DNA of 64,000 nucleotides from Sporomusa sp. KB1 (lineage in GTDB: Bacteria; Bacillota; Negativicutes; Sporomusales; Sporomusaceae). Made by a program: the position numbers and the translations under genes. Positions within the stretch are counted from its first letter, which is position 1. Each line of letters begins with the position of its first letter. The notes beneath the pieces were generated by a model. That model did no database searches. It was not told the origin of the DNA and worked only from the letters and a program-made list of their open reading frames with translations. Below are positions 8,606 through 16,644 of the stretch, one piece after another. The stretch lies in the NCBI RefSeq assembly GCF_007830295.1, contig NZ_VLKC01000001.1:453773-517772 (forward strand), in the 5' to 3' direction.

Positions 8606-8619
8606 AGAACATATGTTCT
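8606..8619 (-). promoter_or_regulatory. LexA (DinR) SOS box
   Basis: The sequence agaacatatgttct is a perfect 14-bp palindrome containing GAAC-N4-GTTC, the Firmicute SOS operator consensus. It lies 29 bp upstream of the small gene's start codon, so it controls the small gene and the polymerase. The only lexA-like sequence in the window (55349..55626) is broken, so an intact LexA must lie elsewhere. Confidence 0.88.
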
Positions 8620-8715
8620 GTGTAAATGTCGATGGACTTGGTATTTTTTGCTGACATGAATGGAAATAAAGCCGAACAAGATGGTCATCAAAACCACCCT
8701 AGCCTGCGTTTCCTT

Positions 8716-8820
8716 TCACTCAATCTCCATACCATCAAGCAAACTAACAATCACTTGTTCCCTGCCAACTACTATTATTTTCTCTATCAAGGCAAAGAAA
8801 AAACGTGGACAGGGTTAAGC
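8716..8820 (-). pseudogene. Possible 3' remnant of a serine recombinase
   Basis: On the minus strand a short frame ending at a TGA (8716-8718) reads ALIEKIIVVGREQVIVSLL, then DGMEIE. This resembles the last strand of large serine recombinases (typically VxxIxV...xxFxLxDGxEIE). Only about 30 residues are visible and no upstream part remains. Treat it as a weak hint of a lost integrative element beside the SOS operon. Confidence 0.3.
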
Positions 8821-9003
8821 TTTCCTATCCATTTTGAATAAAGTGATAGCTAAAAAAATCGGATCGCCTCACTTTTATTGCTATTTTAACCTAGTCGATG
8901 CATAAAATTGTGATATATTGGCGATTTCACATGAAAACAGCGCATACAATTTATAACGTATGCGCTGAATATTTATGGTATAATGCGACGTAGAAAATGC
9001 TTA

Positions 9004-9427
9004 TTAGGTGTGTGAAAATAATTTACACGGGATGGTTAAAAACACATCATTATTAACCTTAAACCCATTTTTCTCGTAATAACTTGATATTTTTTCTGTT
9101 GTTTGAACTAACCATTCCGAGTTTGGGAAATGCTCAATGCAGCGTTTTACCAATTCTTTGCCTATTCCCTTGTTTTGAAATTCTGGTAAAACAAACAAAT
9201 CATAAATTATAGACCTAAACATTTTATCACTCAATACCCGCACTGCCCCAATCAAACGCTCATTTTCCCATGCTGAAATTACAAGAGTTGAATTAGTAAA
9301 CGGAATATTATAATTTTTTTATCATATCTGAAGTTTCTGAACCATCTGACCAACCTACAGACATAAATAATTTATGTAATTGTTCAGATGGCAAATCTTT
9401 TTTCGTTTCATTATAAACAATACCCAT
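9004..9427 (-). pseudogene. GNAT acetyltransferase interrupted by a one-base frameshift in an A tract
   Basis: Translation from the ATG 9425-9427 gives MGIVYNETKKDLPSEQLHKL, FMSVGWSDGSE and then a stop just after a run of seven A (about 9320). Skipping one A restores NYNIPFTNSTLVISAWENE and the rest of a GNAT fold: LIGAVRVLSD, VLPEFQNKGIGKELVKRC (acetyl-CoA loop Q/RxxGxG/A) and YEKNGF, ending at 9004. The whole would be about 140 residues, normal for the family. A slipped homopolymer may be a real mutation, programmed slippage or a sequencing error. The substrate is unknown. Confidence 0.8.
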
Positions 9428-9593
9428 ACTTTTCTATCCTTCTGATAATATAAATTTTCTACGCATTCACATTATCCGACAAATGTTATCTACATTGTAG
9501 CATCATTAATATAAAAAAGCTATCGCCATATTAATGTCGACAGCTTGAACATCAGGCCCAAAAGCCTGATGTTTTCTTCCTACGTCTTCTAAG

Positions 9594-9706
9594 AAGCAAG
9601 GGGACGTAAAATCAGCTTCGCAACAACACTTGATTTTATGCTTTCTGGAGAGGGACCGGGGTCTGGCACAACAGAAGCAAAGTATACGTCCCGGCGCTTC
9701 TTTCCA
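9594..9706. repeat. Dispersed repeat with terminal inverted repeats, copy 2
   Basis: Near-identical to 7034..7147, including the internal accggggtctggcacaacag. It directly adjoins the distal end of the group II intron fragment (9707..10262), so the element marks the point where the intron was cut off. Confidence 0.75.
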
Positions 9707-10262
9707 GCCTGGCATTTCTTCTCAAGCCCTCCGGACTCACCTCACGGTAGACGCCCTGCCCTCCGAGTATCCTCGGCCCCTGATGCATTACCCCCAGGTT
9801 CGGATATGAGCCCCCCAGTCCGGGGCTGGTGGGACTTTAACCCACCTGATAATCGCGCTGCCACGCGCACACTATAGCGTAATCCGACTCCCTGCCGTCT
9901 ATTTGACTTTCTCGTCTTCGACTTGTCCGCCATACTCTCGTTAGAGAGGACGGCAGAGTCTCCCAAGTTCACACGGAGTAACGTTGTATAGCATGCCAAG
10001 AACTTTGATCCCGGAGCGCCAGACTTAACTCGCCTTTATCGCTAAGCCCAGTATTGTCTTCTGCTCGTCCCATACATCGACCATTCCCATTAGGAATTTC
10101 GGGATTCTACATCTTCAGCTTACGCTTTCGGCCTACTACCTTTCCTGCCTACGCTTAGACTTGACGTTACCGCTTCAGTCCCAAGACTGGATACAGGGTG
10201 GCTGGCTAGGCCTTCCCAGGCAGGATTCCCACCCGCTATACTCCGTGCGCTTCTTGGCGCAC
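9707..10262 (-). mobile_element. Group II intron 5' fragment, no reverse transcriptase or domain V left
   Basis: On the minus strand the sequence starts GTGCGCCAAGAAGCGCACGG at 10262 and continues gtgggaatcctgcctgggaa, tagccagccacc and agtcttgggactgaagcggt. This is the pattern of the 5' end and domain I of bacterial group II introns. Further on are gcacactatagcgtaa-type and aaagtcccacc-type segments that precede the intron ORF in such elements. After about 9707 it runs into the dispersed repeat. I find neither a reverse transcriptase nor the conserved domain V hairpin, so it cannot splice or move. It is more GC-rich than its surroundings. The 5' splice boundary follows a hairpin (10263..10321) directly, as group IIC introns prefer. 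Confidence 0.62.
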
Positions 10263-10321
10263 GGGACGTTCATTTTGCTTCGTTTGAAGTATTTTAAAAG
10301 AGAAGCAAGAAGAACGTCCCC
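10263..10321. repeat. GGGACGTTC hairpin, probable intron target site
   Basis: Outer arms gggacgttc and gaacgtccc plus an inner gcttc/gaagc pair give a stem-loop of about 59 bases. The group II intron begins at the base immediately beyond one arm. The hairpin shares its GGGACG core with the repeats at 7034 and 9594. The 10322-10451 gap shows no further gene. Confidence 0.6.
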
Positions 10322-10451
10322 TAGCTTCTCCGCAAGCAATAAAACCATAGAGCGCAAGTCGACATAGCCAATGATGGCAACCGCCGTGACGGGTTCGGAA
10401 TTCAATACAGCTTTACCTAATGTTTTCTAGCTACGTCAAGGGAAACATGTG

Positions 10452-11246
10452 TCAGGTGAGCAATTCCAGTGACACAACCATTTTCCGCACTTTCTCCCGG
10501 TTGATCTCTGTCAACTGGGCTATTTGTCTGCCTGATATTTTGCTTCGGACAATCAACAACTCAATCAACTCTTTTACGATAAGTTGATTTTCATTCTTTT
10601 TCAAATCCCCCATTGACCATGCCTGGCTCTCTAGAAAACTCTTTAAAATATCCTCTGCATTTTCGGTTTCATCCGGCATATCCAAAAATAGATGCTGTGC
10701 CTCCTCAGCCAAATGAAATTCGTTAAATCCTTGCTGTGCGCTCTTTCTATCAGAAGAAAAGCGCACAAGTATGTCTTCCATCTCAGGCAGCAACGGCATA
10801 CTATCGTTGTAGCCCATATACGACGGATAACTGCTCCAAAGATAGTCTGGCGACAGGCTTTGTTCCGGACCGAACGGATTTTTATGTATGTACCGTATAA
10901 CACTCAGCAAATAGGCCTCATCATCAATTGGTTCACTGCGAAAACGGTCTTGAAATACATGCCCAACCCGATTGTATTTTCTATTAAAGTAGGCTGCATA
11001 GGTTATACCGATCCGCTTCATAAACCTGTCTAATAACTGACCTGCTTCGTGAATAACCATATGCACATGGTTGTCCATAACACAATACGCATACAGGAGG
11101 CTAGCTTCCCCTTCTTTTTTTTGCAACAGAATATCGATAAATTTTAGCTTGTCTTCTTCATCCAGAAAAATCGACTTACGTTCGTTGCCGCGCAGCATAA
11201 CATGATAAATTCCTGTTGTACTTTTGCTTCTTGCCTGCCTGGCCAC
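10452..11246 (-). CDS. REP-associated tyrosine transposase (RAYT, Y1/IS200-like)
   Basis: The 264-residue product starts ARQARSKSTTGIYHVMLRGN, the signature opening of RAYT proteins. NHVHMVI (about 60) supplies the HUH metal site and YAAYFNRKYNRVGHVFQDRF (about 85-104) the catalytic tyrosine region; IRYIHKNP follows. A C-terminal helix-turn-helix extension ends the protein. The start is set at the GTG 11244-11246 because it matches the family N terminus; the frame extends three codons further. RAYTs are single domesticated-looking transposases that nick and spread short palindromic REP sequences rather than themselves. Palindromic GGGACG/ACCGTCCC repeats are abundant around it. Confidence 0.9.
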   Translation of the reverse strand: MARQARSKSTTGIYHVMLRGNERKSIFLDEEDKLKFIDILLQKKEGEASLLYAYCVMDNHVHMVIHEAGQLLDRFMKRIGITYAAYFNRKYNRVGHVFQDRFRSEPIDDEAYLLSVIRYIHKNPFGPEQSLSPDYLWSSYPSYMGYNDSMPLLPEMEDILVRFSSDRKSAQQGFNEFHLAEEAQHLFLDMPDETENAEDILKSFLESQAWSMGDLKKNENQLIVKELIELLIVRSKISGRQIAQLTEINREKVRKMVVSLELLT

Positions 11247-11326
11247 TCCTATCACCCCACTTCATTGAAACACAAATCACTACGACCAAAGGCACCGACC
11301 TGTATCATGGCTACGACCTGCTATCA

Positions 11327-11364
11327 GGAGAACCCGTTCCAATTGATGCGGGAACGAGTCCTCC
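11327..11364. repeat. REP-like palindrome beside the RAYT gene
   Basis: The sequence starts ggagaacccgttcc and ends gggaacgagtcctcc, an imperfect palindrome with GGAG at one end and its complement at the other. REP units carry a GTAG/GGAG tetranucleotide beside an imperfect hairpin. It sits 80 bp from the RAYT start. With no T tract it is not a convincing terminator for the gene ending at 11397. Confidence 0.45.
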
Positions 11365-11396
11365 GGCACAGGTATTATTTTAAATGACTTTATTCT

Positions 11397-12320
11397 CTAT
11401 TGATTAGTCGAAACATCTTCAATAGAGTCTACTACATCTCTGGAAAAGTTGATTTTTCTATTTGCATAAATCCAGACTGAATCATTTGTTTCTGAGCGCG
11501 CTGGTTTGCCCCAGCTAAGCAGTACTTGCCCCTTAGTCATACCGGTTTCAACATTACCGTTTTCAATCTGATACCAAACGTTGTGGGACCAGCCGAGAGT
11601 CAGTCGCGGATCTTCGCTAAACAATGCGTCTTGCCACGGTTGTGTTCCTGTCCAAGAAGCAACGGGAATATTGGTCCAACTGTAAGCTATGGGCAAAATT
11701 GCCTTTTCCCCGTTAACTGAAACAACCAGCCAGATGGGTTCCTGAGACTGATTGCCTGCATATACATCCACCACTGTAACAGGGCTGCCAATTGGGATGG
11801 ATACTGCCATAGGGCTTTTATCTGAACCTGGAATGTACATTCCTGTTAATTCCCTAAATTTTGGATAAATGGTTTTACCCAAAAACTGTTGTCTGGCTTT
11901 CATCAGATCATCTGTTAAAACCAAACCTTCCAGTTGGCCGCGCATTGTCCGACCAACCAATTTTTCTCCTGTATCATTTACTGTCATATAAACCATAAAA
12001 TCCTGCTGATTAGGACCGGCCGAATAGGGAATTACTTCCGAAACTGTTACTTGTTTTCCGACATGTGGTGCATAAGGAATACGTACCGATCGATCACCCT
12101 CAAATCCTTGAGTAGCCTGATCTACTGCAAAAATTTCGTATCCGTCAGCTTGCTTATCAGCAGGCAAAACAAGAAATGTGAAGCTATGCCCTGTCCATTG
12201 TTCTGTTTTTAAATTAACTGAAGTTGTTGCATTGGAAGATTCCGCCCAGACAGAACCTACCGTTCCGAGGGCTATTAATAAACTCAATACCAGCAACAAG
12301 CGCAAGTTAAATAATTTCAT
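11397..12320 (-). CDS. Secreted protein of unknown function with a BamE/SmpA-like tail
   Basis: The 307-residue product has a clear signal peptide (KLFNLRLLLVLSLLIALGT, cleavage near VWAES). The middle is beta-rich with no family I recognise. The last 60 residues, ENGNVETGMTKGQVLLSWGK followed by VWIYANRKINF, fit the small SmpA/OmlA (BamE) fold, in which a GMTK/G-Q-V motif begins the helical hairpin. Export to the periplasm is likely in a two-membrane Negativicute. There is no operon partner, and the flanks are repeats and remnants. Confidence 0.65.
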   Translation of the reverse strand: MKLFNLRLLLVLSLLIALGTVGSVWAESSNATTSVNLKTEQWTGHSFTFLVLPADKQADGYEIFAVDQATQGFEGDRSVRIPYAPHVGKQVTVSEVIPYSAGPNQQDFMVYMTVNDTGEKLVGRTMRGQLEGLVLTDDLMKARQQFLGKTIYPKFRELTGMYIPGSDKSPMAVSIPIGSPVTVVDVYAGNQSQEPIWLVVSVNGEKAILPIAYSWTNIPVASWTGTQPWQDALFSEDPRLTLGWSHNVWYQIENGNVETGMTKGQVLLSWGKPARSETNDSVWIYANRKINFSRDVVDSIEDVSTNQ

Positions 12321-12423
12321 AATTTCCTCCTTAATTAGTCTCTATTGCCAGCAACATTTCCAATACAGAGTATATTATCTGTGCAAAGTACTATCTTGTG
12401 TTATTGTAGCACAATGCAAGGCG

Positions 12424-12450
12424 AGTGTCAAAAGAACCGTCCCCATGACA
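12424..12450. repeat. ACCGTCCCC dispersed repeat copy
   Basis: The stretch gtgtcaaaagaaccgtcccc is one member of the window's AACCGTCCC family (others near 16790, 18255, 24905, 54125, 55720, 57000 and 60895). It sits exactly where the hrpB remnant is cut off, suggesting it marks a breakpoint. Confidence 0.6.
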
Positions 12451-12757
12451 ATTTTAGCCAGTACTGGTGTTGTCGGGCTGCTGTAGTCAATGGGAATACG
12501 CTGGCCGCTGGGAACGATGATATAGATAGGAACGCATGCATCAAGTTCCCTACGCTCATCCCATGAAAGCAAGCATTCCAAGACTTCGTCAGATTAATGC
12601 GCTCTAAATCGGCCCGGCTAGTTATGCCGCATATATAAGGTCCGAGGCCAGTCAATCAATGTTGCCGTAAGCGCCTCATCTGACACATCTGGCCATTCAG
12701 ACGCCATCTCATGCATAAACATAAGCCGCTGTCTAAATTGCAGATACAGACGATGTT
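12436..12757 (-). pseudogene. hrpB: C-terminal remnant of ATP-dependent helicase HrpB
   Basis: Across two or three frames the minus strand reads FRQRLMFMHEMASEWPDVSD, EALTATLIDW, LGPYICGITSRADLERINL, CLLSWDERRELDACVPIYII and VPSGQRIPIDYSSPTTPVLA. This is the conserved C-terminal region of HrpB (LLSWEQRRELD...PTHLTVPSGSRIPIDYS). Frames change at least twice and the end is lost at the ACCGTCCCC repeat, so it is a dead fragment. No helicase core is present in the window. Confidence 0.82.
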
Positions 12758-12810
12758 AGGGAAGTCATTTTTGAATTAGGCAGATAAATAAATTAGATAT
12801 TAATGCGAAG

Positions 12811-12936
12811 GTTTGTCCTGGGCAAGCTTTGAAAGTGCCGGTTCGGTCGTGAAGATATCTATCCGCTTTAAAAATTTAATCACCGCAAATTAGTAGCCAT
12901 ATTAACTGGCTATTACTTTGCGGTGTTTTTATTTTT
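12811..12936 (+). repeat. About 120-bp intergenic element ending in a terminator, copy 1 (ncRNA candidate)
   Basis: The element is shared with 17996..18120. Both copies contain gctttgaaagtgccggtt, then gctttaaaaat, then a hairpin from caccgcaaa to tttgcggtg with inner tagtagcc/ggctatta pairing and a T-rich tail. The tail gives a good plus-strand Rho-independent terminator, and the stem also serves the minus-strand gene ending at 12944. The conserved part before the hairpin suggests a small transcript or 3' UTR family (inference). Confidence 0.55.
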
Positions 12937-12943
12937 GCACTGC

Positions 12944-13180
12944 TTATTTCAATGATCTCAACTTTTTACTGTACCTTTCCTCATCATAAGGTGCATTATT
13001 TTTCATTACATCATATATTTCCTCAATAAGAACAGCAGCAATTTTTTCTTTGGCGATTTTCTCGGTGTATCCTAATTTTTTTAATTTTTCCAATGTCATT
13101 CTTGTAATTGGCGGGTTATTCTCTCGAATCTGATTATCAACAGCTGCCAAAATAGTCCTGTTTAAATTCCGATTGGTCAT
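12944..13180 (-). CDS. Small conserved protein, DUF1841-like
   Basis: The 78-residue helical product contains LEKLKKLGYTEKIAKEKIAA and VLIEEIYDVMKNNAPYDEERY, reminiscent of DUF1841-type small proteins. The ATG follows taggagatt. It heads left into the bidirectional hairpin at 12882-12920. It follows two other small genes on the same strand, 13215..13549 (broken) and 13603..13836, and the three may once have formed an operon. Function unknown. Confidence 0.6.
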   Translation of the reverse strand: MTNRNLNRTILAAVDNQIRENNPPITRMTLEKLKKLGYTEKIAKEKIAAVLIEEIYDVMKNNAPYDEERYSKKLRSLK

Positions 13181-13214
13181 ATTCTTAATCTCCTAATAAT
13201 CATTTTCTCCACCA

Positions 13215-13549
13215 TCACCAGATTATCTTTCCTAATCCGGTGGAAATGGGTATCTTAGGTTCTAGCTTTCTTTTCATCCCACCCAATTCGCATTCTCGGC
13301 ATACGTCAGTAGCCGCGCCGGAAGATGTGTCAGCATGAGAAAGTAACTTTACCATCCGCAGCAATACAAAAATATGAATATCAAACGCCTGCCTCTGGTC
13401 TGTCAGATTATCGGCTTCCTGTAATATACCAAGAAACTCCGTGCAAATCCGGTTGCAGCCGCTGTATGGGATAAAGCCCTTGTCTGAATTGTAGCGAATG
13501 GTAGCGGTAATATGATCTTTTATTTCAGATAGCTGCTATTGTCTGTCAT
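13215..13549 (-). pseudogene. Small gene of unknown function broken by a frameshift
   Basis: The ATG 13547-13549 follows gggggttgcc and gives MTDNSSYLK before a stop. Moving by one base yields an uninterrupted, protein-like frame: EIKDHITATIRYNSDKGFIP, YSGCNRICTEFLGILQEADN, QAFDIHIFVLLRMVKLLSHA and VCRECELGG, ending at 13215. The codon pattern and ribosome binding site support a once-real gene of about 110 residues. Family not recognised. The frameshift could be real or an assembly error. Confidence 0.5.
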
Positions 13550-13602
13550 GGCAACCCCCTTTCTAATTATTGGATCAACAATTCTTCTCTGCATAAAATA
13601 TA

Positions 13603-13836
13603 CTAACAGAAACCCTCTCGGGCGATTTTTATTATGTAATTGTATTGCTTATGAACCAATTTTTTGAATGCTATCTCTGATAGTTCGTTATACCTTGCAG
13701 CACCCTCTTCATAAAGGAATTCATAGATCAGGTCACAGTAATCCTCATCTTCCCGCCGCATCTTATTATAACGTTTCTCTAACTCATACGAAAAATCCAA
13801 ATTATATGTAAAGCTCTCTATTTTATCTATTGCCAA
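13603..13836 (-). CDS. Small acidic protein of unknown function, 5' end overlaps a repeat
   Basis: The 77-residue product contains YELEKRYNKMRREDEDYCDL and IYEFLYEEGAARYNELSEIA. The only candidate start is a TTG at 13834-13836, without a ribosome binding site. Upstream the sequence becomes the dispersed repeat (caaatcataggaaacggcag, also at 54165 and related to 57030). The repeat has probably replaced the original start, so the gene may be silent. From 13837 to 14249 I see no gene, only this repeat and the hairpin at 14116..14146. Confidence 0.45.
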   Translation of the reverse strand: MAIDKIESFTYNLDFSYELEKRYNKMRREDEDYCDLIYEFLYEEGAARYNELSEIAFKKLVHKQYNYIIKIAREGFC

Positions 13837-14115
13837 ATCATAGGAAACGGCAGAACATCACCTTGTATCCTGCATACTCTTGAATTAATAAACTACCCTA
13901 ATTGGTAATAGTTCTTCGTGTAAGAAGCAAATCCTCCGGAATTATTTTTAATAAATACTCTTATGTTGTTCTGCAGGAAAAACAACGCAAAAAACGAAGT
14001 GTTAGTATGTAGAAAAAATTGAAAGAACAGAGCAATTCAAAAATCAAACAATCCAAACACCACCACTCCGCTTGAAAAAATGCCCTCCCATTATTTTTTC
14101 TAGTTCAAATAATTC

Positions 14116-14146
14116 AAGTTGTTATCTCAGCATAAGATAACAACTT
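14116..14146. other. 12-bp inverted repeat upstream of the RNB ribonuclease
   Basis: Arms aagttgttatct and agataacaactt pair perfectly around seven bases, about 105 bp before the ribonuclease start. No T tract follows. It could be an operator or an mRNA leader structure; RNases are often autoregulated through leader structures, but nothing here proves that. Confidence 0.4.
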
Positions 14147-14249
14147 AAATTACCAAGGCTAAGTAACACATGCTACATTTATCATGAATACCAAAAATGA
14201 ACTGTTTTTCTAAGATTGTGGCGAAAATTTCTACACAGGAAGGTGCATT

Positions 14250-15725
14250 ATGAGTAAAACAAATAGCGGACATCACCGCTCCAGATTGCAACGTATCGCA
14301 CGCAGGGTTATGCTTGAAAGGAGTCTTCTTCCAGATTTTTCATCGCAAGCTATCGCTGAGATGAACGAACTTCCCAAAGCAATTCCTAGCGATGATAAAT
14401 CTATCCATGACCTAAGAAATTTGCTATGGTGTTCAATTGATAATGATGATTCGCAGGACCTGGATCAGCTTACGGTTGCTGTTGAGTTGCCTGAAGGAGC
14501 CGTAAAAATCCTTGTTGCCATCGCCGATGTAGATGCCCTTGTGAAAAAGTCATCGGCCATTGATGAGCATGCAAGACATAATACAACTTCTATTTATACA
14601 GCCGCACAGATATTTACCATGCTGCCCGAAAAACTTTCTTACGATCTCACATCCTTAAATTATGATGAGGACCGCCTGGCCCTTGTGGTTGAAATCGTCC
14701 TCTTCGATGATGGAACTATAAAAAGTTCGAATATATATAGAGCGGTAGTCCGCAATCGGGCTAAACTTGCATACAACAGCGTCGCCGCATGGCTTGACGA
14801 CAACGGCTCAATGCCGCCGGAAATCAGCAAGGTAGTTGGTCTGGCCGATAATCTCCGGCTACAACACCGGGTGGCACAAAAACTTAAAAACCTTCGTCAC
14901 ATTCACGGCGCGCTTGACTTTGAAACAATTGAAGCACGCCCTGTGTTTGACGAACAAGAAATTAAAGATTTAGAAGTTCAAAGCAAGAACAGCGCCAGGG
15001 AACTCATTGAAGATTTTATGATTGCAGCCAATGGCGTTACCGCTCGTTTCCTTGAAGCTAAGAAGTTTCCGTCGCTGCGGCGTGTTGTTCGCACACCTCA
15101 TAACTGGAAGCGAATCGTTGAAATTTCCGCCAAGCACGATTTTGTGTTGCCCAGGGATGCCGATTCACGGGCATTGGCTCAGTTTTTGGCAGTTGCAAAA
15201 ACCTCCGACCCGCTTCGCTTTCCCGACCTTTCTCTCAGTATTATCAAATTGCTAGGTGCAGGAGAATATGTCGTCGAACGTCCTGGAGAATCTCCCCTCG
15301 GGCATTTTGGTCTTGCGGTCAAGGATTACGAACATTCCACCGCGCCTAATCGCAGGTATCCAGATTTAATCACTCAGCGTTTGTTAAAGGCTGCAATTTC
15401 AGGAAGCCCAATTCCCTATGATATCTCTGAATTAGAAGAGATTGCCAAACACTGTACCGAAACTGAGAATATTGTGCAAAAAGTCGAACGCCAGGTTGCA
15501 AAATCGGCCGCGGCAATCTTGCTGGAGGCTAGAATAGGCGAAAAGTTCGATGCGATTATTACTGGCGCCTCAGAAAAAGGAGTATGGGTTCGTTTGCTGA
15601 ATCTACCTGTCGAAGGAAGGCTGATGGAACACTTTTCCGGCCAGGCCGTGGGGCATAAAGTTCGGGTAAAATTAATTCATACCAACGTGGATGAAGGATA
15701 TATCGACTTTAAGAAAATAAATTAA
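14250..15725 (+). CDS. RNB-domain exoribonuclease (RNase II/R family, short form)
   Basis: The 491-residue protein starts after ggaaggtgc. The catalytic RNB domain spans about 50-400, with SIDNDDSQDLDQL (about 66-78) providing the metal-binding aspartates, and LGHFGLAVKDYEHSTAPNRR and YPDLITQRLL giving the conserved second half. A C-terminal S1-like OB fold (FDAIITGASEKGVWVRL to the end) binds RNA. The N-terminal cold-shock domains of full RNase R are missing, making this the short version found in many Clostridia and Negativicutes. It degrades RNA 3' to 5'. It is monocistronic. Confidence 0.9.
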   Translation: MSKTNSGHHRSRLQRIARRVMLERSLLPDFSSQAIAEMNELPKAIPSDDKSIHDLRNLLWCSIDNDDSQDLDQLTVAVELPEGAVKILVAIADVDALVKKSSAIDEHARHNTTSIYTAAQIFTMLPEKLSYDLTSLNYDEDRLALVVEIVLFDDGTIKSSNIYRAVVRNRAKLAYNSVAAWLDDNGSMPPEISKVVGLADNLRLQHRVAQKLKNLRHIHGALDFETIEARPVFDEQEIKDLEVQSKNSARELIEDFMIAANGVTARFLEAKKFPSLRRVVRTPHNWKRIVEISAKHDFVLPRDADSRALAQFLAVAKTSDPLRFPDLSLSIIKLLGAGEYVVERPGESPLGHFGLAVKDYEHSTAPNRRYPDLITQRLLKAAISGSPIPYDISELEEIAKHCTETENIVQKVERQVAKSAAAILLEARIGEKFDAIITGASEKGVWVRLLNLPVEGRLMEHFSGQAVGHKVRVKLIHTNVDEGYIDFKKIN

Positions 15726-15832
15726 CTAAAACCTAGTCCCCCCTACTTTTCTGCAAGTTCTCCATTTTGGGTCAAATCTACTTTTATAAATTTTATAGCG
15801 ATAACACACAGTTTGCGTCCGGGTGTTTTTAC

Positions 15833-16114
15833 TTAGGCTATTAACTTCACGAGAAAATATCCAACAATAAGATTAAGCAAACATAACACTGGTATGCCTA
15901 TAGTAAATAATCGATGGCGTGTCTTATGGCGGAAAACGTGCATGCCAAGCAAAATCCCTGACGCTCCAAAGGCTGCAGCACAAACAAAAAAAGTTCGCTC
16001 ACGGATGCGCCACTCATTCCTGCGAGCCCGGCGCTTGTCCAGCATAACCATCAGAAATGCAGCTAAATTCCATAGAATGAATAGCGCAAACAACGGCGGA
16101 AAGCTGCTAATCAT
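15833..16114 (-). CDS. DUF1294 family membrane protein
   Basis: The 93-residue product has three hydrophobic helices and the family signature: WNLAAFLMVMLDKRRARRNE, WRIRERTFFVCAAAFGASGI and LLGMHVFRHKTRHRLF. The start is placed at the ATG 16112-16114, which has gggggat eight bases upstream; an ATG seven codons earlier lacks this. DUF1294 proteins are inner-membrane proteins of unknown role. Confidence 0.9.
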   Translation of the reverse strand: MISSFPPLFALFILWNLAAFLMVMLDKRRARRNEWRIRERTFFVCAAAFGASGILLGMHVFRHKTRHRLFTIGIPVLCLLNLIVGYFLVKLIA

Positions 16115-16215
16115 ATCGCCGATCCCCCTTATCATTTATCTTGCTGCCGTTAAATAAAAATCGTAGAACAGTTACTATTTCAGAAGGTCTCATGTTTTCT
16201 TCGAAGCCTAACTCT

Positions 16216-16386
16216 TTAAACTCTGCCCAGCTGTTGTTTCTGAAATTCTGGTGAAACCGCCGATAGGCTCCGAATTTCAGAAACAACAGCTTTGATTTCG
16301 CTATTATCCATTAACTCAAGGATACTTTGGCCTTTTTTCATGCCAAGCATCATAAGAAAAACAGCCACCTTTTTTACCGATAACAA
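16216..16386 (-). CDS. Mini-protein resembling the FliG N-terminal domain
   Basis: A TTG start (16384-16386) with gggagg eight bases upstream opens a 56-residue frame containing VKKVAVFLMMLGMKKGQSIL, ELMDNSEIKAVVSEIRSL and SAVSPEFQKQQLG. This matches the opening repeat of FliG-N domains (AAILLLSLGxExAAxILxxL...xVSPE). No flagellar gene is nearby. The coding region contains a perfect 19-bp inverted repeat (16229-16247 and 16273-16291), which is unusual inside a gene. It could be a small regulator or a remnant; the strong ribosome binding site favours expression. Confidence 0.45.
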   Translation of the reverse strand: MLSVKKVAVFLMMLGMKKGQSILELMDNSEIKAVVSEIRSLSAVSPEFQKQQLGRV

Positions 16387-16407
16387 AAAGACTACCTCCC
16401 GGAAAGT

Positions 16408-16551
16408 TTAATAGCAGATGATAAACTGCACCCCATAGGTAGCTCGTCGCCACCTATGGGGTCTTACTTTTTTACAATATTTCGTTGGAAGTGATCTGTA
16501 CGGAAAGTCACCTTTATTAGCTTGTTCTTCTTTTATTACATCTTCTGTCAT
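16408..16551 (-). CDS. Possible 47-residue protein upstream of the FliG-N-like gene
   Basis: The ATG 16549-16551 follows gggagag and gives MTEDVIKEEQANKGDFPYRS, then a basic C terminus. The last 15 codons overlap a hairpin (ccccataggt with acctatgggg, 16429-16466), so the true protein end or even its coding status is uncertain. It stops 21 bp before the next gene. Function unknown. Confidence 0.35.
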   Translation of the reverse strand: MTEDVIKEEQANKGDFPYRSLPTKYCKKVRPHRWRRATYGVQFIICY

Positions 16552-16644
16552 AATTAATCTCTCCCTTTTCTGCATGATAATGCCAGCAACATCCCGCCTT
16601 AGGCAAAACTTTATTGCTAAAACTATTTGAGGTAACCATTGAAA

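Noticed and set aside
9638..9999. Open frames on both strands in the 9.6-10.4 kb region
   Set aside because: They come from GC-rich structured intron and repeat DNA; no motifs, no ribosome binding sites.
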